A program made the position numbers and the translations under genes. From Siphonodentalium dalli (lineage: Eukaryota; Mollusca; Scaphopoda; Gadilida; Siphonodentaliidae), in NCBI GenBank assembly GCA_032622095.1, contig CP136065.1, forward strand, positions 216,982,151 through 217,046,150: a stretch of DNA of 64,000 nucleotides, given 5' to 3'. Positions 1-11,600 of the stretch are shown piece after piece (the stretch's first letter is position 1; each line of letters begins with the position of its first letter). The notes beneath the pieces are model-generated. The model was given only the letters and a program-made list of their open reading frames with translations. It had not been told where the DNA came from and searched no databases.

Positions 1-2041
1 GACTCTCACAACACTCTCGGTGGTGAAGAATTTAAGAATTCCTTCGAGAAATTGGTCGAGAGCATGATTGGTGAAGCACACCACTAGAATAGGCTTGTTG
101 TGTGCTGTACGATCATCGGACCAGACGTCCGTGTTGCACAGCAGGGCCTTCGTAATTTTCAAAGCTAAGTATGTCTTTCCAGTTCCAGGAGGTCCTTGGA
201 TCACCGTCATGCTTTTAGTCATAGCATGCTGAAATGCACCAAGCTGCGACTGGTTGAGACCAAACAGGTCCGAAGATGGTAATTCTGTCAATGTATGTAC
301 GTCCACATCATTAGCAAACTCCAGCTGAGGGGGAAACGTCGTTGGGTTAACAGTCGGCTTACTGGTCCAAACACTAATACCACCAAACAGAGTTAAGTAC
401 CGTTTGAGCAAATTCTTTCCATCTTCAATTGATGTTTCAGGATAACAGATGGGTCGAAGATCATATCTTGCATTCATACGCAGATATGCTGGCTGACCAA
501 CTGAACGTTCACAATGAACAAAATGGTCTTCCATAGGTAGTTCTCCTTCACTGATTCGTTGAAGTCCTGTCAGCACGTGCCTGTAGGATTCCCAGTAAGC
601 CGTAGTTTCGATCATCTTATATGTTTCATTGTATTGAATACTTTGCGATTCTAAACACTTAATGTCGACAGTTCCCATCTTTAATAGACGAGGTTCACTC
701 TGCGCAACCGTGCCGAAGAAAAATGTCTGAAAATCGTTGGTTGAGAGACATATCATGGATCCGAAAATAAGTCTTTTCGACAGCGCCCAGTCTATTTTCC
801 TTGATTTTAAGGAGAACTTAAGTCTGTATCCAATTCCGTCAGTAATGCACACCGGACATATGACCTTCACATTGTAATACACATGTATGTTTTCGAAACA
901 CCTTCCTTTCACTTCCAAACCATTGTCAATTGAATCATGATACTCTTTCATTCCTTCTCTCAGTGGAAAGAGGAAATCTTCCTTCAATAGTCTGAACTGA
1001 ACATCTAAGTAATGGTCGAGGTTTTCATATTTCCCTTTCACTTTGTTGTGCCTCAGAACTGGCTTCTGTCCCACTTCAAAATCACCATCTACAGGGTGTA
1101 CTGGACATTGTCTAAAATCAGCATCTGTGCCATCCTTATTCCTCACAGGCATATCTATCGCAACAGTCGTAAAACGAACGAGTGCGCCATCTTTCAGATC
1201 TGACACCTCTGTCAGGAGAGAAACTACCTCCGCGTGGCAGAACTCGGAGATCTGGCTCAGTACACTAAGAACGCCAACTACATTGATTGCTGTATACGGA
1301 ATCACAGACAGAATAGCTTTTATGACAACCAGTAAATTGAACAATTGGTTCTGAAAGTCAAGCCATTCATCTGGGAATTCATTGGTTTCCTCGTGATTTT
1401 CTATTATAAAGTTCACGAGACTTTCCCTGAAAAATTGGCTCTGCTCAACTGCAGTTAATATACGTATTTCATGTCCACGTTTCTTTGTTTGTGTATCTGA
1501 GATATGTCGACAGGCTTTCGATAACAACTCTAGAGTAACAGATATGCCAATATCACTCTGCGACCAACTGTTGGTATCCAAAGACGAAATGAAGTCCTCG
1601 AGACGAGAATTAAGTTTCCAGAATATTTCTCCTGGGGGTTCATCCAAGAGTTCGTCGTAGAATTCAGAGTACCACCACTTTGGTCTTCCCCAATTGTCAG
1701 TATGTCCAGTCTGTTTAACTACTGGAGCGCGCCGAGAAGATATACTCTGCAACGTTACTTGACCGTTTGAAGGAACATGCCTCATTGGATGATTGGCGCG
1801 TTCTCCAGCAGTTGGTTCCTCTGTGGACTTACATTGTGCATCTGCTGGGGATGCTACAAGAATGGTAGGATCAGATAGCGTGTTAAAGTTTTGATATATA
1901 GTTGATTGTAGCCCTTGGTCTGCCCTAGAATGTTTACTGTCGTAAAGGGTATCCTCAGCCCATTCTTGAATAGTCGCCAGTTGGGTGACTTCGTCAGTTC
2001 TCACGTCACGTGGTGCTGGTCCAACACAGCTATACATGGAC
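1..2041 (-). CDS. ZNFX1-type SF1 RNA helicase, large exon (partial at left edge)
   Basis: Minus-strand codons starting at positions divisible by three stay open from 2076 to base 1 (692 codons). The Q-motif-like stretch [10 protein letters not shown] is followed by [17 protein letters not shown] (Walker A, bases 195-172) and [16 protein letters not shown] (motif Ia region). This combination is typical of ZNFX1 (NFX1-type zinc-finger-containing protein 1) and related SF1 helicases such as UPF1. About 600 residues precede Walker A, as expected for the ZNFX1 N-terminal region. It could start at the ATG at 2076; an in-frame TAA lies about 30 bases upstream of it. It could equally begin at the pyrimidine-rich acceptor CTCTGTTGTAG just before 2041, which is phase-matched to the RRM exon upstream. 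The DEAD-box-like motif II and the C-terminal zinc fingers are not in the window. No internal stop was found, so it looks functional. Confidence 0.88.
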
Positions 2042-5000
2042 CTACAACAGAGCACGGAAACCATTTTGTAATTCATAATGCAAGTATATAGTAAAAATAT
2101 TGTTTATTTTATCAAAATGTTTTTAATTAATGAAAATGCGCTTCGCGCAGAAGGGCCGCTAATGTCTAAGATATAGATGTGCGCAAATGAGCCGCAAACT
2201 GGTTCAGCTAGTGTATATATATAAAAACGTAGGATCGGTTTGTTTGGAGTGATGACTCCGGGTACCCCGGCGGATGTTATAACGGTGTTAGTTTTTCAAA
2301 ATTTTGATTTCAAACAAACAATAACAAGGGTGCGCATCGGAAGATGGCGCTCGTCGAGTTGTTTTGCCCGAAAGAGTGGATCTGTCGCAAAATAATTATT
2401 GGTGGCCATGTTTTTTTTAACGAATTTTGGGGGGAAAGGGAGGCTCCCATCTAGAGGTCACCCTGAAGAACCATATTAAGTTTGGTGACGATTGCGTGAT
2501 ATATGTGACATGTAAAGTGTGCTAACGGATTTAGTCATATAAAGAGTAAAATCCAAGATGGCCGCTGTCAGCCATGTTTTAAAACAGAATTCGGAGAGAA
2601 AAATGGTCACCCCGAGGATCCATATGAAGTTTGGTGATGATCAGATAAGAGATATGCGCTGTAGGGTGTGTTAAAGGATTTATTGATGCAAAGAATAAAA
2701 TCCAAGATGGCTGCCGGTGGCCATGTTTTCATTGAATATCGTTCAAAGCCGATAGCTGCCATCATCTAGAAGTGATCCCAAACAAGCCTGTAACCTTTCA
2801 AAAACAATTCTCCAATAAATGTGGGCTGCAGGGTGTGCTGATGGATTCACATTTGTAATCCAAGATGGCTGTTGGTGGCCATATCTTTTTATTTTTAACG
2901 AATTTCGGGGAAAAGGGGTGGCTCGCATCTAGAGGTCACCCCGAATATCCATATGAAGTTTGGTGACGATTGGATGAGAAATGTGACATGTGAGGTGAGC
3001 TATTGGATTTAGTCATACAAAGAGTAAAATCCAATTATGAAAAAATGGTAACCCCGAGGATCCATATGAAGTTTGGTGATGCTCGGATGATGGATATGCT
3101 CTGTAGAATGTGCTAAAGGATTTATTGATGCTGCCGGCGGCCATGTTTTTCATCGAAAATCGTTCGAATTCGATAGATGCATCTAGAGCTGAACGTAGAT
3201 TGATCTACCAAATATCGTTGAAATCGGTCAAAGTTAGTTTAACATATCGCACTAACGGTCATGAACGATCAAAATCGCTAAAAATAGACAAACTAAGTCC
3301 CATAACTCTGGTATAAAAAAATTGACAAATCTGGTTTTCGAACTACTTCGAGATATTATTGCAATAGACCCAAAAATCAAACATGAATGAAATCGGTTGA
3401 CGTTTGTTTGAGTTATCGCACTGACGGTCTCGCACCCGTCCAGACGCCAGTACGCCCGCCCGCCCACCACGCCAAACCGTAAGTCGAAAAAAACTCGACT
3501 AAAAATGTGTTTGTTAAACGGACATGGCTCATTCGAGCTTCCAAATATTGTCAACGTACCGGTAATTTGGAAGAAGGTATAACATATGTTGATAAACCCA
3601 CGAAATATTGATATACCGGCTTCATATGCTCTGAAAAAATACTTTCCATGGTCACAACCATTTTCCAGCTGTTTTTAATTTTTCGCACAGTAGTGAAATA
3701 AACGCTCTTTATTTATACCATATCAGAAATAGACTAACACGGAACGCTCTTTTCTGTCCCATGCCAAGCACCAAGCATGAGTTTAGTGTGCATGTCACAT
3801 GCGGAGTGAGGTCCACAGAGGGTGAATTTAGTGACGCTATCCCGCATAGCATCACCACATTCACCCTCTCGGTACCTCATTCTGCATGGCCTCATATGCA
3901 ATATGGGAGACATAGACTCAGATCGCAGTTCCCAAATGGTAAATATTGTGATGTAAACCCCATTTGGAACCTCAATTATGCAATGTGTCGTCTGCCAATG
4001 TGGAGATATAGAGAAACTAAACTAAAAAAGAAATAGAATCTATGTGAAGAAGTTTCTATAGAAATATAAGAAAGAAACTTTCCAGAGAAGATGAGGCCTA
4101 AGCAGAATGAGGTCCCCAGAGGGTGAATTTAGTGATGCTAGCCCGCTATGCGGGATAGCGTCACTAAATTCACCCTCTGGGGACCTCATTCTGCAAATGA
4201 CAGGCACACTAAACTCGGGCTTTATGTTTCGATCGGACCATGGAACTTTGATTGTTTCTAGTAAAGATGTAAGTGTATAGCGACTCACACTTCTTGTCCA
4301 TTGACCAGCATCCCATTAACTTTAGTGACTGCCGCCTCTGCATCTTCATTTGACTCAAAGTCTATCGAGGCCGTTCCCGCCGATTGACCATCTTCCCAAG
4401 TAACCTGGAACAATTCAATTAAAAACATAAAATGTATATTTGCCAAAATAAATAATTTCGTGTTTCTATAGCCATATTGTAATGTGAACCGAACAGAGTT
4501 AATCTGAAGCTATTATTACCTATAACATTCAATGTCATAACTGGTATCTGATATTCTCGCTATCGTCTATGAAGGCTGTCAAAATGTATACAACGTGTTA
4601 AGTTTTGTCCCAATTTGCTTTATCCCATTCAGTTATAAAGGTACACATTCGAATGATCTATATTCAGGAAAAATTAACAGATGAAAATCAGACGAAAAGA
4701 TCATACAAATTCTGAAGGATTCACATTCATTGGTGGGGAAGTGTTCAGATAATTAGTTTAAAGGTACTCAATCCGAACAGAGGGTTCCCATCTCAACTGA
4801 TTCCAACAACAACAATCCGATCAGAGGGTCCTATATTACTATTTCTTTGGCTTTGGGGGTAAACAATATTTGATTCGAGTCGAGGAACCCATCAAACAAA
4901 GCTCAGAGTTATTATAGATATTGATTTTTGAAATTTGTTATGTTCTCGAGATGAGTACTAATAATTGCCGTCAATTTCGTATCCTGCTCGAGATGTGTAC

Positions 5001-6013
5001 ACCAAAACAATATTAAAACAGACAAGGATGGATAACTCTAAAATCAAGTGGTAACAATAACGCAATTTTGACTGAGTTCTGGGCCAGAAAGTATTCCCGA
5101 TAATGAAAAATAATAGATTTCTAAAATCGATATCTAACAAATCAGAGCTTTGATGGGTGACTTCCTCGACTCGAATCAAATATTTTTGACCCCCGAAGCC
5201 ATTGAAATAGTAATTGAGAGGAGTTTTATCGGATTGAGTACCTTTAAAAAAAAGACCTATTGTCGTTGTTCGTTGAACTTAGCATTTGAATATTTCCTAA
5301 GGGAACTCATCTATGAGTACAGAAATGGCTATAATAGCGGTTCAATATAGGAGTCAAGGTGCTGACACATACTTGATTTTTTTTTCTAAGAAATCATGTG
5401 TCATCCAACATGGCTGCCAAAATCAGCATTTACCCTTTTTCGACTGAGACATCGAATATGTTTATAGTTACAGTGAGGCAAATATTTACAATTGTTCACA
5501 GAAGAAATGCAGTCCGCACCTGTACTCGGGAAGAAAATCACCAAATATCTCGAAGATTACGGATATAAAAAAAATATTCAAAACTCAATATAATATGACT
5601 GCGGGGTGGTGAAAAACATGGACGGACGGAAGAAATGAAGGACGGACGAAGACAGTTGCTATTGTCCCCCGAACTTTAACAAAGACGGGAGAAGAAAAAA
5701 AAGAGAAATCAATGTACAATGTAGCTCTGAATATCGGATGGTGGGTTCCTCGACTCATATCAAATATATTTTCACCCCCGACGCCAAAGAAATTGGAATT
5801 TAGGGGTGCTAACTCGTACAATGTATCTGGGTGACCTTATCTTTAAAACACCCCGATGACAATGACCAATTAAGGTAAGCTAACCTGACAATCTAGAATC
5901 TTCCCGAAAGATGAGAAAGTGTTCCAAATAGCTTCCTCGTCGACAGAACTGTCTAGATTCTTGATGAAAACAGTCGTTGCAGCAGATATAGAGAAGCAGC
6001 TTTTCGAGCACAT
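1..6013 (-). CDS. Gene model: RRM-ZNFX1-like helicase fusion (3 exons, C-terminus beyond window)
   Basis: Three minus-strand blocks join into one frame: 6013-5885 (43 codons, ends in phase 0), 4404-4289 (38 codons plus GT) and 2041-1 (one base G plus 680 codons). Donors are GTTAGC and GTGAGT; acceptors are TTCCAG and TTGTAG. The product would start with a single RRM of poly(A)-binding-protein type (residues about 14-82). A divergent linker follows, then the ZNFX1-family core with Walker A at about residue 698, and the frame is still open at base 1. ZNFX1 proteins are RNA helicases of antiviral and small-RNA pathways; the RRM would add an RNA-binding module. Each exon is seen directly; joining them is inferred from position, strand and phase. 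The alternative is a separate helicase starting at the ATG at 2076 and an unrelated RRM gene remnant. The remaining helicase motifs and any NF-X1 zinc fingers lie outside the window. Confidence 0.55.
2330..3160. repeat. Degenerate tandem monomers of about 150 bp ('AAGATGGC' family)
   Basis: About five imperfect units, each carrying a segment like 'CCAAGATGGCTGCCGGTGGC' followed by 'CATGTTTT' and then a stretch like 'CATATGAAGTTTGGTGATGA'. The same monomer family recurs at about 54930-55520. This lies in the proposed intron between the RRM and helicase exons. No coding potential was seen. Confidence 0.7.
3165..3440. repeat. Dispersed monomer repeat
   Basis: This holds the family with core 'GAATGAAATCGGTTGACGTT' and 'CCATAACTCTGGTA'. 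Reverse-complement relatives lie at 33290-33770 and 35630-35765 ('CAACCAATTTCATTCATATT'). The remaining intron up to 3770 shows nothing recognisable. Confidence 0.55.
3772..4222. mobile_element. Two-hairpin MITE ('CAGAATGAGGTCC' family), diverged copy
   Basis: Hairpins at about 3790-3890 and 4094-4196 each pair 'GAGGTCCCCAGAGGGTGAAT' with its reverse complement around a 'CCGCTATGCGGG' centre. They are separated by about 200 bp of non-coding DNA. Outer ends read GAGTTTAGTGTGC and GCACACTAAACTC, that is, terminal inverted repeats. Same family as 50958-51211, 51254-51696, 33775-34750 and 7150-8030. Confidence 0.75.
4289..4404 (-). CDS. RRM exon 2 (second half of an RNA-recognition motif)
   Basis: The reverse strand reads [18 protein letters not shown], then [21 protein letters not shown]. 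This is the RNP1-containing half of a PABP-type RRM: the family consensus is an aromatic-rich RNP1 strand, then E-A-A helix residues, then NG and a final V. The usual RNP1 aromatics are replaced here (GTASIDF), so RNA contact may be altered. It is flanked by an acceptor (GAATTGTTCCAG, just above 4404) and a donor (GTGAGT, 4288-4283). Length is 116 nt, starting in phase 0 and ending two bases into a codon. That matches both the exon at 5885-6013 before it and the acceptor at 2041 after it. I recall PABPC genes having introns at comparable places in RRM2, which would make this an old PABP-derived module. Confidence 0.75.
4758..5247. mobile_element. TTAA-flanked MITE, 'AGGTACTCAA' family
   Basis: Terminal inverted repeats AGGTACTCAATCCG and CGGATTGAGTACCT are each flanked by TTAA (4758-4761 and 5244-5247). 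The same family sits at 45593-46069, where an empty site proves TTAA duplication. A lone end lies at about 53140-53162, and decayed copies at 5714-5853 and 18540-18640. It is non-coding and lies in the intron between the two RRM exons. Confidence 0.82.
5248..5884. other. Intron remainder, no gene seen
   Basis: AT-rich non-coding DNA. From about 5714 to 5853 it holds a decayed relative of the 4758-5247 element ('GGGTTCCTCGACTCATATCA'). The splice donor of the first RRM exon is at its right edge. Confidence 0.5.
5885..6013 (-). CDS. RRM exon 1 (RNP2 half), probable start exon
   Basis: The reverse strand encodes 43 codons. [18 protein letters not shown] followed by [14 protein letters not shown] is a clear first half of a PABP-type RRM: RNP2 is VFIKNL, then the first helix and FGKIL. 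It ends in phase 0 at GATTGTCAG, followed by the donor GTTAGC. The ATG at 6013 has A at -3 and an in-frame TAA 18 bases upstream, so this can be the initiating exon. Alternatively the CCTCAG just upstream is a weak acceptor and earlier exons exist; none was recognised between here and 8.5 kb. PABPs carry four RRMs and only one is found, so this is not an intact PABP gene. Confidence 0.72.
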
Positions 6014-6192
6014 GTTTGTAAACTGAGGTTATTGATGCTGCCAATATTCAGACGGTTTACACATTTAAAATCCCATCATATAATATTCAGCATCGCCTTC
6101 CATCAATGTTGTGGTTACATTGCTTCGTGATGGATTTCTGCGACTGCAAGTAAAGAAAAAATAATTCGGTTTCTAACTGTTTAGTATACATG

Positions 6193-6318
6193 TTAGTCCT
6201 TTCAGTGCCAAGTCCGATTTTCGTATCAACCCATATTTCCTTGATCAGTTTTCAAATTATTGATTATAATAATGTGATACATTGATGGAAAGTCCTCTAA
6301 TGGCACTTAAATGGTTAA
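6193..6318. mobile_element. Short TTAA-type MITE, 'CCTTTCAGTGCCA' family (decayed)
   Basis: The left end TTAGTCCTTTCAGTGCCA and right end TGGCACTTAAATGGTTAA are imperfect inverted repeats with TTAA-like flanks. They match the ends of the elements at 34792-35227 and 45243-46150. Only about 125 bp remains and no hairpin is present. Confidence 0.6.
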
Positions 6319-6610
6319 TCCTTTCGTTACTAAATACTAATTAACGTGTAGTTGCCTTGTGAAATGGTAATGCGGATAATAAGTTCAGCAAACGACCACA
6401 TCTGAACAATTCCCTCCACTGAATAGGAATCCTTCAGCACTTGTATATACTATATGTCCGTCTGTCTTTCGTCTGTTAAACTTCCTGAACATCTCTTCAA
6501 ATTAATAATTGACCATTCCAATACATACATTTATAATTGATGGGATGATCCGTTTAATAAAGAAATGGTTAATGTAATGTTTATATATGTCTCCGGTGGT
6601 GGACACTATC

Positions 6611-7083
6611 CACGGTGTGGAATCACGTGGTATCGAGTTGATGAGTATCACGCATTCAAAATGGCCGAGGCGAGTGCAAACGCAACCAGAAACTAGGGAA
6701 AAGGTATAGTAAACTAGGATAATGATATACTATATAGTGTTTTGGTAGCTATACTATTTTTCAAACAAGCTGATACCTCACTTGTTTCCAAACTCACAGT
6801 TGTTTGTTCTAACATTCTGACCAAAGTTTCAGTCGAATGATTCTCATAGATGTTTGGACATGTGTATTCCACGGACCTCCGACTGGACACTTTGGTCCGA
6901 ATGTTCTAGAAACTACTGAGTATTTATGAATAAATAAGGTATCAACTTGTTTTAAAACAAACTAGCATATGTTTGTGACAGTCAATATGCTATGTTTTGT
7001 GACAGTTTCTCATATATTATGTTTTTGTACGTTTGCAGGTTTTGAATTCGTGGTACCTTGATACCACGTGATTCCCCACCGTG
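6611..7083. mobile_element. MITE with 24-bp terminal inverted repeats
   Basis: The left end CACGGTGTGGAATCACGTGG is mirrored at the right end by CCACGTGATTCCCCACCGTG, with one mismatch over 24 bp. The interior is AT-rich and non-coding. No convincing target duplication was seen. It lies in the intergenic region between two divergent genes. Confidence 0.75.
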
Positions 7084-7149
7084 CTAACCGCTGGTAAAAT
7101 AAATGTGGCAAGAAACTGGTTTATATGAGAAACACCAACAGGCAGCATC

Positions 7150-8030
7150 GTATTCTGCAGCGGTCTATAGCGTTATTAAATTCACCTGCTGTGAGACCTC
7201 ATTCTGCGTCGGCCTCATCTTCTGGGAAGTATCTATAGCCTCAAATTAAAGGTACGGTTGGGCTTGGCGGTGGGTATCCTGTGAAAATATTTCCATCCGT
7301 CAAAACCGCCACAAACAGAAAGAACATCAAAATGTAGACAGACTTTGTCCGTATATAAATAAGAAATATCGCATAAACAGAATGTTATTCTCATATGTTT
7401 AACCATTGTTATGTAAACAAAAGCATAAAAAGTAACTTTTCTGGTGTTTGTTTATATTATGATGGTAAACATAAAGAGCGTTCTTTGTTGGTGAATTCCT
7501 GATATGGAACTATTAAAGAGCGTTTATGCCATTTGTGTGTGATTAGCCAGTAGCATTGTGCTGTCCTCTGCAACCCAATCAGACTCTTGCTTAGGTAAAA
7601 TATAGTAGGTATTTATGATAACATGCTGTTTACGCGATGGTCATGGTATATATGAACGAAACTGTATGCGTTTTAATGTTTTCTGTTTACGGTGTTTGGA
7701 ACAAATATGAATATTTTCGACAATTAAGGCCTCACGTGCCTTTAACATTGCTTTAGTTACCTTTCCCTTCTGTTCAGTTTATATATCCATGTAAGTTGCA
7801 GAAGATAAAATGCTTAGTCGATGTGACTAATGAATGAACATCACCAACTTCAACTGGGGAACTTCGATATGATTGTATAGGTCTCCCGTGCATAGCAGTT
7901 GAGGCCTGAGCAGAATGCGGTTCTCAGAAGGTGAATTTGGTGAGCTACCAAGCTGTGTGGGATAGTGTCACTAAATTCTCCCTCTGGGTACCTAATTCTG
8001 CACAAAACAGACACACTATTTCAAGGCTTT
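7150..8030. mobile_element. Two-hairpin MITE interrupted by about 500 bp
   Basis: The left hairpin remnant (7160-7225, with 'CCTCATCTTCTGGGAAGTAT') and the right hairpin (7910-8010) with its spacer ('CATCACCAACTTCAACTGGG') match the intact element at 51254-51696. About 7250-7780 is extra DNA, apparently a later insertion or rearrangement. Confidence 0.6.
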
Positions 8031-8647
8031 TCTAGAGTTTAGAGAGATATCTTTATTACCTCCAAGTATAGGAGAATTCGATATACATGACATATAAATA
8101 CAGTTGAATTAAAGTGGGCCCCCCTGGTCAGTGTGTTGGGCCGTTATGTACAAGTATGGAGAGGTGTTGTAAACCACAAGAGTGAAGCATATATATGCAT
8201 TTGAATGTTCACTACAGCTTTTGTTGCAGGAAAATCTGATTTGTCCAACAGATATGAAAGTTATTCGTTACAACATGCGTGGGTGTTGAGAAGATAATTA
8301 CAATGGATGTGACATGGGTTGCTGTATGCCATTCCTTATCATTGTGCTGAGAACGTACAGGAACTTCGCAGAATATTGTACTATTTCCTTGAGGCAGTGA
8401 GATATGTGTTCTGTTAGGGTTTCCAGAGAACTTCCGAGGAGGGTTGCTACCACTGCCTACCAGGTCATCTCTGGCTAACGACGCAAGGTGAAAATATTCG
8501 GGTATGCCGAAACGAGAGATAATCCCTTCCCAAAAAGAGTTTCTAACAATGAGTGCGGCTGGAGAAGAGCATACGAACATGGCGTGGTCGATTTCGTTCG
8601 AGTACACTATTTTAAGTCATAAAAATTGGCTCGAAAAGGGCGACAAG

Positions 8648-8662
8648 ATGTCTTACATCGAA
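8648..8662 (+). CDS. NDFIP1: NDFIP exon 1 (coding part)
   Basis: ATG TCT TAC ATC GAA encodes MSYIE and is followed by the donor GTGAGT at 8663. The phase-0 end fits exon 2 (LPSDEEN...). The joined YIELPSDEEN resembles the 'YQQLQNEEE' region of human NDFIP1, which supports this exon. The ATG has A at -3. The frame is open upstream, so ATG 8549 (33 more residues, MSAAGEEHTNMAW...) or ATG 8504 could be the true start. I prefer 8648 because the resulting length and N-terminus match the family. Confidence 0.7.
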
Positions 8663-11600
8663 GTGAGTGTTAGTCGTTTTCTTCTTTCTTCACCAATATA
8701 ATAACTCAACAACAAAAATCGTCACTGACCCCACGTTCCCCAAAAAGGTGAGGCTTTTTTTGGCGTTGGCAATGTTTTAAGAACAAAGTATTGTATTCCA
8801 ACTTGACGATAACATGCATGTTCGCAAATTTGAACCATATATATACCAAATATCAAGAGATTCTTTTGAAGTTTGTTCATTTTATCATTAAGTTCTTACT
8901 AAAAATCATACTCATAACGCTACACAAACCGAACCGATCCACGAACCGAACCGAAAGGATATCATTTAGACAAGTCAAAAAGGGACATAACTCCATTAAA
9001 ATTCATCGGACCGTGATCATTTTCGAACTTGACCTGAGTTTCTCAAATGTGAACAACAAACCAAATATCAAGATGTTCCTTTGAATGTTGCTCAATGGAT
9101 CTTCTGGCGGGGACGTGGCGGCAGGTGGTTTGGTGTCTCACGCCCCCCCCCAACGTTGGTCAAAATTTCAACAGTTGGAAATTTCATACCTGACAGGCTG
9201 ACACAACAGTAGTTGGACATTTCAAACTAACAATATGTTGAAAGTGTTCTTTTTATACCAACAGTGATATATTTTCCTGCTTTTGGTCAAAATCGGCAAT
9301 GGCCATCAGTTGGACATTTTCCAACCTTATAGGGGCGGTGTCAGTTCTGAAATTTCCAACACTTGGAGAGCTTGGTGCCAGTCTAGATGCTAGGATTGTG
9401 CAGTTTTCAGGTTCAGATTTCAAAATTTTCTCCCATGCACTGTTTAACTTTATGAGGAGTCCTGATCCCTCATTGGTGGCCAGTCAAAAACTTCTAATTA
9501 ATGTTTTAAAAGTCCAGGCCTGAATTTGCCTGTCGTTACATGTGCAAATGCTCGGATTTTGCAGTTTTCGGGTTCAGATTTATAAATGCTCTCCCACTGG
9601 CCTGAGGTGTCCTGGTTCCTCCCTGGCGGCAAGTAAAAAACTGCTTAATCAATTAAAATCAATCGACGCCTGAATCTACCCCAGACCTCTAGATGCTAGG
9701 ATTTTTGCAGTTTTCAGGTTAAGATTTCAAAATATGTTCTCACATTGCGGCCGAGGGATCCTGGTCCCTCTCCATTGGCCAGTTGAAACTGATCATATAT
9801 TTTTTGTTAATTGAGGCTTGTATTTGCCTGTAGTTAGAGGCTTGTATTTGCCTGGAGTTAGTATTTGCCTAGATGCTAGGATTTTGCAGTTTTCAGGTTT
9901 AAATTTCAATTTTGTCTCCCACTGTGGCCAAGGGATCCTGGTCTCTCCCCAGTGGCCAGTTAAAAACTGCTATCCAATCAAAACATAAAATATAGGGCAG
10001 AATTTGTTTACCTGGAGTTAGACGTATAGCTGCAAGGATTTTGCAGTTTTTAGGTTTAGATTTCAAAATATTGTCTCACTGGGTCGGACCGGTGGGTCCT
10101 CTTCCCTCCTCGATAGTCAGTCAAAGACTAATATTTATTAAAATAAATTAAATTTTCAAAAGCCAAGGGTGTGGATTGGGGAATGCAATTGGTATCACAC
10201 AAAATTGGGAGTTTAGCCTGGTCCAACATCCAGGAGGGGGCTGGTCCAAGGTCAAAGGGGGTGCAGTTGGAAATTCCAATATGGACATCCCATAACGAAG
10301 GCCCTCTAGCCACGTCCACGTCTGGAAAGTGGACAACTAAAAAATTTAGAGTCAAAGAAGTGGTGTTGAATTAATTAATATTGCTCAAGTTATCATCCGA
10401 ACGACCCACCAATTATGATTTCCAAGTCGAAAAAGACGCATAACTCCGTAAATATCATCGGACCGTAGCCAAATTCGAACTTGTCTTGCGCGTTCTCAGA
10501 TGTCAACTATATCACACCTGGTCAAGTGGTCCTTCTAGTCTGCTATGATATTGGCATAATTGCTATGGTGTTGGTAGTGCAAACTTATGCCGTTAATTAC
10601 ACTAAAGAATCGTTATTTTTTCTATAGTCATTTTCAAGGTAAATTTCTGAAAACATCCAAACTAATGAACAATGGACTATTCAAATTTATACTTTAGTCC
10701 TCAATGGGAGAGTCCATTCAATCATGAATGGGTTACAACTTACAGCTATATCTAAAAATACTCAATTATGTTTAAAAATTCACTGCTCTGTGGGTGAAAA
10801 GAGTTATCTTTATTCACAGTGGGGAAACCTGTATTAATTACATTATCAGTTACTTGAGTTATAATCAGAAAACGTCAATCTGGATAATTCTAAATCGAAA
10901 AAGGGCCATAACTCCGTCAAAAAATCAGATCAAACCCATATTTGAACTCGTCTGTATATTTTGGGCTGAGAAACTCACATATCAAATTTGATGCCAATCA
11001 GATGAAAACTGTTTTAGTTATCGCAGCATGCGTGAATTTTAAGTCGAAAAAGGGCCATAACTCTGTTAAAATATATCGGATCAAACCCATATTCGAACTC
11101 GATCTGTATTTAATTGGCATGAGAAACTCATAACCAAATTTGGTAGCGATCAGATGAAAAATCAGTCTTTGTAAACTAACACTCATATTCATACGGATAC
11201 TGAGTCTATCGATCTTATCCCCGCCAAATCATCATCCAAATGTTCATTTCCGTGGAGGATTAATTGTGGTATTCCCCCGAATTACGCCACACTACGCTAC
11301 AAGATTCAAGATTCAATAGAGTTTATTTGATATCAAATTTCATAATAATAATAATGTGAAAACAGGACCCTGCAAAAGTACAACTTATCAAGGCATGGCC
11401 CTTCGTGGTAATATGTTCAGATAACATTTTATCAACGTATATCATGAGGTGCAGTGCTTATGTACAAGAGAGGTGCAGTTGAAATGAATACAGGGACTTA
11501 TTGGGGGATGTGAGGGGGCAGGGTGGAGTGGGAAGGGGGATCAACATAGTATATTTTAATTTCTCACTTGTTTCAATGGAGTAAAATATTGATTTACTTT

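Larger units (their letters stand above)
6014..8503. promoter_or_regulatory. Head-to-head intergenic region between the helicase and NDFIP genes
   Basis: The two genes diverge here, so both promoters should lie in this interval. No TATA box or Inr could be assigned with confidence. Much of the region is MITE DNA (6193-6318, 6611-7083 and 7150-8030), which leaves about 8031-8503 as the most likely NDFIP promoter and 5' UTR and about 6014-6190 for the helicase gene. Confidence 0.35.

Noticed and set aside
4289-6013. Intact PABP gene
   Set aside because: Only one of four RRMs is present, the linker after it runs into the helicase frame by phase, and no PABC/MLLE domain is visible in the window.
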